64,000 nucleotides of DNA from assembly GCA_015680685.1 (NCBI GenBank), contig MNCI01003715.1, positions 535,790-599,789 of the forward strand, given 5' to 3'. Positions 11,100 through 21,662 of this stretch are shown here, in pieces. The notes under the pieces are model-generated. The model had not been told where the DNA came from. It did no database searches and worked only from the letters and a program-made list of their open reading frames with translations. The number at the start of each line of letters is the position of its first letter. Position 1 is the first letter of the stretch. The position numbers were made by a program, and so were the translations under genes. The DNA is from Gnetum montanum (Eukaryota; Streptophyta; Gnetopsida; Gnetales; Gnetaceae).

Positions 11100-13400
11100 A
11101 TGTCTTCTTCTTCACACAAAAGTACTTCACCGCCTAGGAACAACACTAGAGACAGTCGGTGGCACAACATACATAACCAAGAACCGCCAGTTCCTCAACA
11201 GTTCCGAGTGGTATATATTCATCACGATGAATATGTACCCGACTTTACCTTTATCCTCCATCAAGATGAGCAACTGCATTGGAGAGACTTGGAGGGTAAC
11301 ATAGTGTTGCCTCTAGACCGAGTAGTCTCCAACATTCTCGTTCGTGCTCTCGCACAAATAGGCATGTCACAGTTATATGCAGAATACATTGCATGTGAGC
11401 AACAAGCAAGGGACTACCATCCCACAGAAGTGCAACGTCAATGGGACTTGCAATAGGAGAGATATTATACATCTTTGAAGGGCAAAGGACCCTATAATGC
11501 TCCACCCATCTTAAGCAAAATTGAGGGTGGTGAACCTATTTCAATAGGTTCTCCACAAAACGATGTTCCCCCTCCTAACGATAGTGAGGAGGTGGTGTAT
11601 CAAGACCTTCACTCCATAATTCACAATTTTGGTTCTGATCCCCACGAACACTAAGTGTTCAACGAGGGAACACAAACACATAATAAGGGCGAGCATTCTT
11701 ATCGTCATCACGATCGAGGCCGGGATCACCAAAGAGAAGGTAGGAAACATCGTCATGGGGATGGTTCTCCTTCTTCTTCACCTTCATCGTCACATTCACC
11801 CTCTCCTTCAGTATTAGGACGTATTCATAAAGAACCTAACCATGAGGATAAGGGTAAACAAAGTAAGAAACCTCGACAAGAGAGTTGAGAGCGAGGACGA
11901 GGGCACTCTAGAGAATCACGACATGGAAGAAGGGAAAGTAGGGAACCGCGTAGACATCACAGACGCTATGAAAGAAATGACCACGAAGAAACCCTACTTG
12001 CAACCCGAAGCATGTTAGACATCACGGAGGCTATAAGAATTCCTACAAGGCACAAAAAAGATAGCGGGATCAAGAGGTTAGACATGAATAATATCCCACG
12101 ATTTGAGGGGGGATACAATGCTAATCCTCAGAATCACTTACAAGCATTTCACGATGCATGTGCCTTGCAGAATATAGAAAATGAATGGCAAAAGCTAAAG
12201 TTGTTCCCAAGGATACTGGTAAAAGAAGCAGAAAGCTAGTATCGATCCTTAGAACCAGAATCCATTCGAAGGTGGAGTACGATGCTAAAACTGTATAATG
12301 ATAAGTATCAAATGTACTCCTAGGTGTCCAACTTGCGAAAGCAAATCCAAGGATGGAAGCAAGGAACTCATGAACCCTTGGATGCTGCCATGGGCTGATA
12401 CTATGCACTGTTACATCATTGCCCGGGCCATGATTACTTGCAACAAGATCAACTATGCCATCTCGTAGATGAACTTAGGCACGAAACCAAGAGAATCCTT
12501 GGAACGTATGCCCAAGGGAGATTATCAAAGCTTAGGTTCCATCAGGTTCATAGATTTTTGGAGCAAGTAGCTAAGGAATAAGGAGAGCTACATAAGAGAG
12601 AAAGTGTGGAAGAGTACAATCGCGATCCTTCCCTCTGAAAAAGGGGAGTGAGATTTTGTGAGGAGGAGGAAGAGTCACCACTCGAAAAACTAGTGCATAG
12701 GAAAACCTTGCCATTGCAAAAATTAACAACAGAAGTGTCAGCAAAGGTAGACCAAATTTGGGATTCCTTAGATAGCAGATTTGAAACCATTCTAAAAATC
12801 GTAGAGGAGTCTAAGGAGCGAGGTAGTGACTATGATAAAAAGAAAAAGAGGGATTTGGACCATGCACGTAACAAAGGTAAGGGTAAAATGACCATCACCG
12901 AAGAGGTTGTGGGTTTAGATACGGACAATGACGGTGGATGTGAGATATGTCAGTATGACCATCCTAATGGATGTTGCCCAATAATCTCACATCTACAAGA
13001 GTCTAGGGTGTATGCACTCAACCCACAACTTAACAAATGGAAAACACCCCGACAGTTACCTTATCCCCAAGGCAACCCAAGGCAGTTCCACCAACCTTTA
13101 ATGTGTTACCCAAGTGGAACTCCACCACAACCTATTGAGCAACACTAACAGTGGCAATACTGACAGTCATGGGGGATGCCACCGCCAAGGCAACAATACC
13201 CTTACCGGCAATCGGATCCATATGGCTATTACGTGCAGCAGCCAATCTCTCCATGTGACTCTGTTGGTCACGTGACACCACAACGTCACTACCAAGCTTG
13301 AGAGTATTATAGGAATCCTTCTCCTGGGAGAGACACACCACATACATTCCATCCTCTAAATCCATCTACAACTCTCACACTAATAGCTCCATTACCACCC
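11100..13400 (+). pseudogene. gag of element B (one frame, stop-riddled)
   Basis: Starts at the ATG at 11100 (MSSSSHKSTS) and stays in a single frame; it is broken by about ten stops but no frameshift. Regions in order: N-terminal RVVYIHHDEYVPDFTFILHQ (11197-11256), an Arg/His/Ser-rich basic stretch (~11650-11960), the capsid-like domain (MNNIPRFEGGYNANPQNHL, QKLKLFPRILVKEAES, ~12085-12560), and an acidic linker. Then comes a Cys/His cluster (CEICQYDHPNGCCPIISH, ~12940-12995) that may act as the nucleic-acid-binding knuckle, and a Pro/Gln-rich tail. Most stops look like CAA/CAG/CGA or TGG changed by one transition. Gag would form the particle. Confidence 0.82.
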
Positions 13401-13409
13401 ACTCCAGTA

Positions 13410-14130
13410 ATGCAAGGGGAACTCCCCACTCAACCGCAACAATGCAATGCTACAATAGCTATAAATCTTCAACCTGCTACTTGTTCTGACAATCGTACAA
13501 AGAGAAGACCTTTCTTCAGAACCAACAGCCCAAACAATCTCTCACAACCACAAGCAATTGAGACTTTGAACGCTTCTCCATCAAATAAGGCTTCAAAGCT
13601 CCCTTCAAACCAAAAACAAATCTCAACACATACGGTTATGTTAACACATACCGTTACTTACTGGATCAAGGAGGGCCACCTTCCCAGGAAATTCTCTGAT
13701 CTTAGAAGTCCTTTAATCTATCTCCAAGTTGCTAGGAATAAACCATGTAAAGCTCTTCTTAACCCAGGTTCCAAAGTCAACTTAATATCACAAGAGATGT
13801 ATAAAGCCTGGAACCTGCCTCCACTAAAGAAGAGAAATATTCGCTTAGAGCTGGCTGACCATTCCATCACTGTTCCCTTGGGACTGGTGGAGGACATCAT
13901 TACCACTGTGTGTGGTTGGTCATACCCAGCTGATTTCCTAGTGATACAAGTAAACAATGACAAAGGGACTTCCCAATAATAATGGAAAGGGCATGGCTCA
14001 GTACCATAAATGCATACCTAGGAATCCATGATCTTTCCCTAGAAATATCTAAGGAAAACACTTTTGGGAAGATCAACAAGAAGATAGTTCCATGCATCAC
14101 ATATATTGATACAAGGGGTGATTACGTATA
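13410..14130 (+). pseudogene. Retropepsin-like protease domain of element B (inactive)
   Basis: In the same frame as gag. HTVTYWIKEGHLPRKF leads to SPLIYLQV, then the active-site segment LLNPGSKVNLIS at ~13755-13790, SITVPLGLVEDIITTVCG, and DFLVIQ. The element C copy reads D-S-G here, so B's N-P-G has lost the catalytic Asp and Ser. A stop follows at ~13977; homology continues for about 130 bp. Confidence 0.78.
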
Positions 14131-14510
14131 GGAATGTTCAGCATTGCCTACATGCAACTGGTGTGCCCAAGAAATTAGCATACACAAGTGCCTGTATGTA
14201 GCAACCACACAACAAGACAACACTCAATGGTTGACAGCTAATCAAGAGAGCAACTCACCAACATGCATGGAACTAACTGGGCGATCAACTTGCACCCACA
14301 TAGAAGGAATAGATGCACTGGAGCAAGAGTGTCCCCAACTTCCAATCCTTCACTTGAAAACGTCAATTGGGGGAAGTTGGAAACTCTTAAAAGATTCAAA
14401 AAAGCGCTCTAATAAAAGATTACTAGTTAATGTGCAACAAACCAAACCTTACCATGAATCTAGAATGGTCAATGCACATTACACATCAGAGAGAGGATGA
14501 CCTTGCTCAT
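14131..14510 (+). pseudogene. Pol remnant with RT-RNaseH-integrase deletion scar (element B)
   Basis: Up to about 14390 the sequence parallels the stretch between PR and RT of element C (C 41800-42030, AACTAGGGGAAGTTGGAAATC). It then jumps to the end of C's pol (C ~44735, AATAAGAAACTTTTGGTCAATGTGCAACA). About 2.7 kb encoding RT, RNase H and integrase are missing. Confidence 0.8.
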
Positions 14511-16427
14511 TATTTTAGACTTTCTCCTTTCAACTCAGTCATGGGGTAGATGGCCACCTATGCTGATCAATCAAGGCCCTTAGTTCCTTTTTAAGTTTTT
14601 TTTTACACATTTTTGTTTTACAAATTTCTTTAACTTTTCTCATTTTTTTAATACATCGTTCATACTTCTTCGTCTATTTGTGTGTTTATTTATTTTGTTT
14701 TGTTTTGTTAAGTTTGTCACTTAATAAGTGCTCCAAAGATGGTATGAACTATATTCCATTGATTGCTAATGTTTGGTTTTTACCTTTGAGTTATGATGTT
14801 GATACTAAGGTATGGTTCTTTTGATATAACAGGCAATGAGTCCATGTCATCCTTGCATCAATGAATTTCTATGGTCTCTCTTGGCTTGGAACTGTACAGT
14901 CCCTTTCTTTCAATAATAAGAACTATTAATGAATCAGTGACTGGGCATTTCTCAAACTAAGGAAAGCCTCAAGGATTGAAAAGGGTGTGACTTCAAAGGA
15001 ACTTGATGCATTTGTGCTGGCAATTCTCTTGGGTGCTTGGATGTTTCCTTCTTGGGTTTTCCTTACCATTTCGACGTTGCTCCATTATTGGAAAGCTAAG
15101 CTAATAAAAATAATACGTCTTTGCATGGTGTGGTTCTCATGCATAAAAAAATAGTGGGAATTCAAAGCACACCCCTTAGCTGAAATAATCATCTGGGTTA
15201 CAAGCACTGCTTATGGAACCAAATAAACATGTTCCCTCTAACTAAGGCCCTTCTTGCTTCCTACTTTCTCCCTTCTCGTTTCGTCAGAATGGTGGTGACT
15301 TTTTGGTGGAAGCATTCTTGTTACTCCAAGTGGATGGATTGGCCAAATGCATTAATGTGAAGTCACTGGATGTGGATTGTTTGAGGCTGGATTTGGAATG
15401 GGATATACTAAGTCACATTAACCATTAATACACAAGGGACTGTATATCACCTTGTTCTTGAGACTCCATTCCATTCTCTTCTTTCCATCATTCTTTCTCC
15501 ATTTTTCACCTCATTGCCGATTGTATCAATAGTCCATATTTTGGTTGATGCATTGTTTTCTTTTTGGTAAACTCTTATGGTTAAGAATTTAACTCTTGTT
15601 TCCAAATGACATTTCTAGAGCCTACGGACTCTTTGAATGTGGGATTGTCAAGGCATTAAGGACATGAGCATGCTTTGGGGAGGACCCACTGACATTCCTA
15701 TTTGGTCCATTCATCAATTTCTTTCTCCTAAACATTTTGCAATCAACATTTATTTTTTTCATTTCCATCTTTGACATCCATTTTATCGGCGTTGTCGTTG
15801 TTCCTTTTTCTCCATCTTTCTTATTCCTTATCTTTTTCCATTCTCTCGCTACTGGAGGTTTGCTCTCATTCATGGGGGTCCTGGTCCAATTTTTTCGATT
15901 TCCTCTTAACCCCTACACCTCGGGTAGTTACCAGCATTATATCTCCATATCTGTATTAGCCATATCACAACTCATCCAATGGACCTTACATTGAGGCAAG
16001 GTATCAATTGCATTATGATTTATTTACCCTTGCTAATATAAGACTATGTTCTGTGTGTAGATGGCAATCATACAACAACGGATTGTATTTGGACAGAACA
16101 CTTGGAATGGATTGGTGCTGAAGTAGTTATGCAAGGAATAAGATTGATGATGTGCTTATGGATGGACAACGAATGGTGCAATATTGGCATCGACAACAAC
16201 AGACTTCTTCTTTTCTCTCTCTCTTCTCTCTTCTCTCTCGGCTGCCAAATAAGGTTGGATGTCAAATGTGTATAGTGTTCACTCTTGTTGTCATGAACAC
16301 TAATTTTTCATGTTTTGTAATGATGATCCATTCACATGTCACCCCATTCACCATTAGTTTCATTCAAGTCAATAATCCCATACCTATCCAATATTTTGTA
16401 AGGAACTCGAGGATGAGTTTTCATTCA
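14511..16427 (+). other. Noncoding 3' internal region of element B
   Basis: Collinear with C 44900-46775 and, in blocks, with A 19700-21100 and D 29200-30000. It holds two internal purine tracts (TCATGGGGTA near 14540, TCATGGGGGTCC near 15870) and the conserved CCTACGGAC...GCTTTGGGGAGGACCCACT block at 15619-15690. An ATG directly after TGTGTGTAG sits at ~16060, where the additional ORF begins in A and D; here only about 370 bp remain before the 3' LTR and no ORF survives. Confidence 0.7.
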
Positions 16428-16439
16428 ATCATGGGGGTA
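16428..16439 (+). promoter_or_regulatory. Polypurine tract of element B
   Basis: ATCATGGGGGTA ends directly at the 3' LTR start TGATGAG. Identical wording precedes the 3' LTRs of A and C, and a near match that of D, as expected for the plus-strand primer. Confidence 0.75.
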
Positions 16440-17156
16440 TGATGAGCCACGATATCGCGTCGGCCCTTACGATATTGCGTATGCAATATTGCAGCCCCAC
16501 TGCTAGGTCTATAAATAAGAGGTAGCTTTCCCTTATTCAAATATCTAGATTTAGTCGCGTAGCCAAACTCTAGCAGTTTTACCATTCCAGAGTTAGAATT
16601 ATTTCTATGTGCCCGTAGTAGGAGTCTCAAAGTAAATGGATCTTTATTCGAGCAAATTGTACCTAAGCACACATTTGTGTACGACAATAAAGACGAACCT
16701 TCTGATAAACCTTGCAGCATATGGACTAAGCTAAATAGGATTTAATTATTGTTAAATGTTTAAATTCTTTCCTAGATAATTAATCTTTCTCAACCCTTGG
16801 CTCTCCTAGTTAAGTGCATTCAATATTATCGCTTCGAGCATGTGTGTAACGCTTGGTAACCTAGTAACGAGTAGCGTTTGGTAATCCCAATAGCGTTGCA
16901 CTGGTTTAGGGTGTGTGTGGCAAGTGGGAACAGATACTAATGCTAGGATAATTAAAGCTTAGTTAGTGAATAGTTAATGGAAATTAGTTATTTGGTTCTC
17001 TTCACCCTTCCCTATTAGCATAGGCATTAAAAAGATAAAAGTTATCAAAATCACATACCTCAAACTTACTTAACCATACAACCGTGACAATACAAGTAAG
17101 TTTGGGAGGACAACGATTGATTAACCTTAAGTGTTCCATTAAGGTGTGTAAGCACT
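16440..17156 (+). repeat. Forward 3' LTR of element B (3' end missing)
   Basis: Matches the 5' LTR from TGATGAG to AAGCACT, then stops; about 100 bp of U5 are absent. U3 has palindromes at ~16451-16495 (GATATCGCGT, GATATTGCGTATGCAATATTG) and TATA CTATAAATAAG near 16508. Confidence 0.88.
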
Positions 17157-17971
17157 ATGAGTACCCCTACACTCAACCATACGAATACGAGCGTCTCACG
17201 TGTGATCCAGTCGAACTCCAAGGACTAAGTGCTTACGTGCCTTAATGGAACACTTAAGGTTAATCAATCGCTGTCCTCCCAAACTTACTTTTATTGTCAT
17301 AGTTGTATGGTTAAGTAATTTTGACGTATGTGATTTTTATAACTTTTATCTTTTTAATGCCTATGCTAATAGGGAAGGGTGAAGAGAATTAAATAACTAA
17401 TTTCCATTAACTATTCACTAACTAAACTTTAATTATCCTAGCATCAGTATCCGTTCCCACTTGCCGCACATACCTTGAACTAGTGCAACGCTACTAGGAT
17501 TACCAAATGCTACTCGTTACTGGATTACCAAGTGTTACACACGTGCTCAAAGCGGTCGTACTGAATGCAATTAACTAGGAGAGCCAAGGGTTGAGAGAGA
17601 TTAATTATCTAAGAAAGCATTTAAACATTTAAAAATAATTAAATCCTATTTAGCTTAGTCCATATGCTGCAAGGTTTATCAGAAAGTTCATCTTTATTGT
17701 CGTACACAAATGTGTGCTTAGGTACAATTTTCTCGAATAAAGATCCATTCACTTTGAGACTCCTACTGTGGGCACATGGAAATTATTCTAACTCTAGAAT
17801 GGTAAAACTGCTATAGTTTGGCTAAGGGACTAACTCTAGATATTTGAATAAGGGAAAGTCTCCTCTTATTTATAGACTTCGTGGTGGGCTGCGATATCGC
17901 ATACGCGATATCGCAGGGGCCGACGGGATATCGTGGATGCAATATCGTGTACATGATATTGCAGCTCATCA
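17157..17971 (-). repeat. Inverted extra LTR at the right end of element B
   Basis: Reverse complement of the same LTR. Its inner end is cut in the terminal GGGGTAC...TCAT segment. Its outer end is CTCATCA, the complement of TGATGAG, flush with the CCTGT target duplication. With the forward LTR it forms an inverted repeat of more than 700 bp per arm around a 71-bp loop (17157-17227). Confidence 0.9.
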
Positions 17972-17976
17972 CCTGT

Positions 17977-19690
17977 GCATGGAACAACATTGATAATGGA
18001 TGGCAAAGACTTAAGCTCTTTCCTATGATAGTCATTGGCCAAGAAAGAGTATGGTATAGGTCATTAAAACCAAAATCAATTTGACGTTGGCCAACAATTG
18101 TAGAACTCTTCAATGAAAGATATCAAACCTATGCAAGAGTGTCAGCCTTGAGGAGAGAAATCCAAGAGTGGAAACAAGGGCAACATGAACCCTTGGACAT
18201 GGCCTTAGAAAGATATTTTTCATTATTAAACAAATGCCCAAGCCATGGGTTCTCTGAGGAGAGGCTAATGTATTACATCATGGATACGCTTTGTAATGAA
18301 ACAAGGGAGACCTTAGGGATTTATGCCCCAAGTCAACTATATGAGCTATGAACCCACCAATTCCAAGAACTTATTAAGTGGGTAGCAAAAGAAGAAGGAG
18401 AAATATCTAAATGGGAGAATGCTGAAAACCCTCAACAAGACTGAAATCTCAAAATAGCAAAGGTCCATGATCATAAAGATGAGAAATCAATTCACCCCAA
18501 GGAGGTGGAATCTCCATCTTTGCCAATACTACAATCACCAGATGAAATTAAGTCAAAGATTAATAGGATGATGGAATGGGTACATGAAAAATGTAGACAA
18601 TATGCTAACATTATTAGAGGTGGAACCATGCCAAAGTGAGAAACAGGACCGAACACTACTCGACAATCAAAAAGAAGGGTTGAAGGAAGTAAGGATAGGG
18701 GCTCAACTGTAAACTACCTGTATCAATGTGAAGTTTGCTCGTATGATCACCCCAAAGGCTAATGGCCAATATTTTCACATTTACATGAGCATTGGGGAGG
18801 AATGTTACATCTAGATTTTGTACAAAAATACCGGGTTCAACCACAGTGGCAAAAACCCCAATCATGGGGGAGGCCACCGTCAAACTGGTCACACCCTTCA
18901 TACCATCCAAACCCAAGTGCTTATTATGTTCAGCCTCCTATTTCTCCAACTATGTCAACATTCTCTATTTCACCACATCATTATCATTCTCCTGAGTACT
19001 ATCAACCCATGTCCTCTTCAACAAGATCACCACCTCATGTTCCTTGCACTTCTCCTCACCCTCAATATTCTCATCATTCACCTCCTTCTACATCACCACC
19101 AGTTGTGCCAGAAGGTTTTGCACCACAACACCAACCCACGAATGTTACTTGTGCTACTACTGTCAACAGCAGTGGAGGTCCTCCACAACGTTGAAAGTGT
19201 CCTTTCTTTAGGCATGACCATAGAAAGATATAGCACGATTCTAAAACCACTGCATCCACTAACTTAGCACAAGTTCAATGTTGTGATGCATTTGCCTCCT
19301 TGAACTCAACGACTCATGTTACTTTATCCAAGCCATTAATTAATGCTCCAACAACCATGCAGCCTAATGAACATAACCACATAGGGAGACATATCGATCC
19401 TTGCATACCATCTTATGGTCACGAGTGCCATAGTGGGTCAACTCCTTATCACATGACAACATCTTATAATTTTCCCCACTATGCCTACTTTAAGCAAGTG
19501 TGTGAACCCCAATTTGGGTACATTCCAACCACCACATCAAAAGAAACCTAGTGGTTTGGATATGACCGAACCCCAATATTTCCAACATGCATGGATCCAA
19601 ACCTTCCATTTATTAATTCTCGCTATGATCAAAAGTTTAGTTATGGGGGATATCCTCCATTCTACCAAGCAGAATTAATAAATGTTTTTC
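17977..19690 (+). pseudogene. gag of element A, C-terminal part
   Basis: Resumes in the frame of 9532. The capsid-like portion is GWQRLKLFPMIVIGQERVWY, RWPTIVELFNERYQTYA and REIQEWKQGQHEPLDMALE, parallel to B and C. Then CEVCSYDHPKG (Cys/His cluster, ~18730), a Pro/Gln/Ser-rich tract (18860-19190), a CPFFRHDHRK motif and a Tyr/Pro-rich end. Several stops, frame otherwise kept. No protease or pol follows. Confidence 0.78.
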
Positions 19691-21060
19691 CTTTTCTTTG
19701 ATTTTACAAATTTTTTGTTTTTTGTTTTTCAATTTTTCACTCCCAATTTGTTGTTTTATCTTTTTGAGGGTAATCTCATTGGTGAATAAAATACTCATGT
19801 GACTCATCGATCGAGGTGTTGTTCCATGCTATCAAGTCTCAGGTGATTAATTATTTAAACAGTGAGCCCACAACATCCACCCACCCATTCTATTAATAAG
19901 AGGTTCTACTCTCAGTATGATGATATTCTTATCATCATTAAAACTTAAAGTAATTTTATGCTCATTATGCCCAGAGCAAAAAATGATGGACTAAGAGGGA
20001 ATGACCAAGGTGTGACATCAAGGGGACTTGTGGATTCTTTTTGGTGACATCTGTAGGTGCTATCATGCAGCCTAGTTGTACTAAGATTGTTGTAGATCTA
20101 ACAAAAAATGGAAGTAAGAGTAATAAAGTCACTCAATAAAGAAACTCAATGCTGTTATGGGGGTCCCACTGAAAAGACATGCACCCATGCCTAAAGGTTG
20201 GCAGCTTCTCTGGTTCATTGTTGGAAAGGACAAAATGCCAAAGTGGCTAGAAAAAGAAAAGAAGAAAAGGAAAGAAAACATCAAAGAAAAGACGAAAGAA
20301 TAACATGCCAAAAGGATTCCAAATCACCCTTCCCTTGGACAAAATAACAAGTGATCATATGCCTTCCTGTCATGGTGCTCTTATGGTTGTCCATCATTGG
20401 ATGAAACAATGTGATGTCACTAATCGGAGGAATGGACTTGGTCTTGATTTTGGAGCGATAGGCTAATGACACATTAATCATGCCCTACACTCAGGATTCA
20501 TTATGCCCAGGGTCAGTTACCTCATGTACCAATCTCTACAATCCCTTCTACGATTTGCCTCATCTCACTATTCATGTATTTTTGACTTGTGTCTTGAGTA
20601 GCATAGAATTCATACCTCATCATAGTGGTATTTACATGTGTGTGTTTTGTGGAACTAGTGTGGATTGCATTTAACCCTTTTAATGCCTACGGACATTTTT
20701 AGGTGTGGTTACGTAAGGGCATGATAGGTAGGAACCTACTTTGGGGAGGACCCACTTGTGTAACTTTTGTAATTTGCAGTCTTTGCACATCACCACATCA
20801 TCTTACACCCTCCAAGTATTGCATTACTACAATTATCTGTCCTTTTATCATCATCTTAAATTCCAACATTCCTATGCACCACAACATATTTTTTTCCTCA
20901 TCCTCTTAATGAATATCATTGTTAAATTCCACTTCATTACACTTTTGGTGCCTTTAGGTCTCTTCAACATTACCCTAGATTTTTCAAATTAACCTTAAAT
21001 CCTTTATTTTTTACCTTGGAAATTTGAAAATTCATCAATTTTGCCAAGTACCCTATTTTC
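19691..21060 (+). other. Noncoding middle region of element A
   Basis: Collinear with D 29155-30240 and in blocks with B and C. Conserved pieces are GAAAAGACATGCACCCATGCC (~20171-20191) and the CCTACGGAC...CTTTGGGGAGGACCCACT block at 20685-20756. No ORF matches known proteins. Confidence 0.65.
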
Positions 21061-21064
21061 AAAG

Positions 21065-21150
21065 GGACACAATATCGAGTACCTGATATCAAGTTCGATG
21101 CAATATCGAGTCCACGCTGTCAAGTACGCAATATTGTGTCTATAAAAACT
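21065..21150 (+). promoter_or_regulatory. Internal promoter-like module of element A (GATATC array + TATA)
   Basis: Several AATATCGAGT, GATATC and ACGCAATATTG words precede CTATAAAAAC (21140-21149). This is the same design as the U3-TATA junction of the LTRs, but in the middle of the element, about 510 bp before the additional ORF's ATG. Confidence 0.55.
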
Positions 21151-21662
21151 ATATATATGGACCCCCCTGCGCACGTCAACATCATTTTTCATTGTTCATG
21201 CAAGGGCAGTTTTTGAAATTTTCTTTCACAAATTTTTTAGCTTGGGCACCTATCATTCAAAACATCAATAACTTGCTCATTAATGCTCTGATTCTTGTTT
21301 CGATCGAACTTCCTTAAACCTGCAATGTTTAACTTAGTCGTGGGGGAAGGGTATACTTCAAGTCACACGTAGTTTTTTCAAAATTCGTCATTACCTGAAG
21401 GATATTATCAAGGGTAAGTGACCTCAAAAATGCTAAAAATGTTTGTCAAATTAATTTTATTTCTTCACCCAGACCATGAAAATTATTTTTTGGAGCCACC
21501 TAATCAAAATTGGGTCCAATATTAAACTTTTAGGGGAATTTTCGTGAAATCTCTAACTTTGAATCACACTAAGAAAGGAATAAATCTATTAACGGAAAGG
21601 AGTAAGGTATTAATCTAATTTTATAAATAGCCTTACTGATAATCGGTCCCGTGTGATTGTAG

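Larger units (their letters stand above)
10177..17971 (+). mobile_element. LTR element B (C-type gag-PR, RT-RH-IN deleted, extra inverted LTR at right end)
   Basis: Inserted in gag of element A with a 5-bp target duplication, CCTAT at 10172-10176 and CCTGT at 17972-17976. Order: 5' LTR, primer site, gag-PR in one frame, a pol deletion scar near 14390, noncoding 3' region, polypurine tract, forward 3' LTR lacking its last part, then an LTR in reverse orientation whose outer TGATGAG end abuts the duplication. Both outer ends are therefore the 5' end of an LTR. The internal region is closest to element C, but U3 carries the GATATC palindrome type seen in D. Confidence 0.88.

Noticed and set aside
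17157-17971. Inverted LTR as an independent solo-LTR insertion
   Set aside because: The only target duplication found pairs the left end of B with the outer end of this LTR; no duplication flanks the reverse LTR itself.
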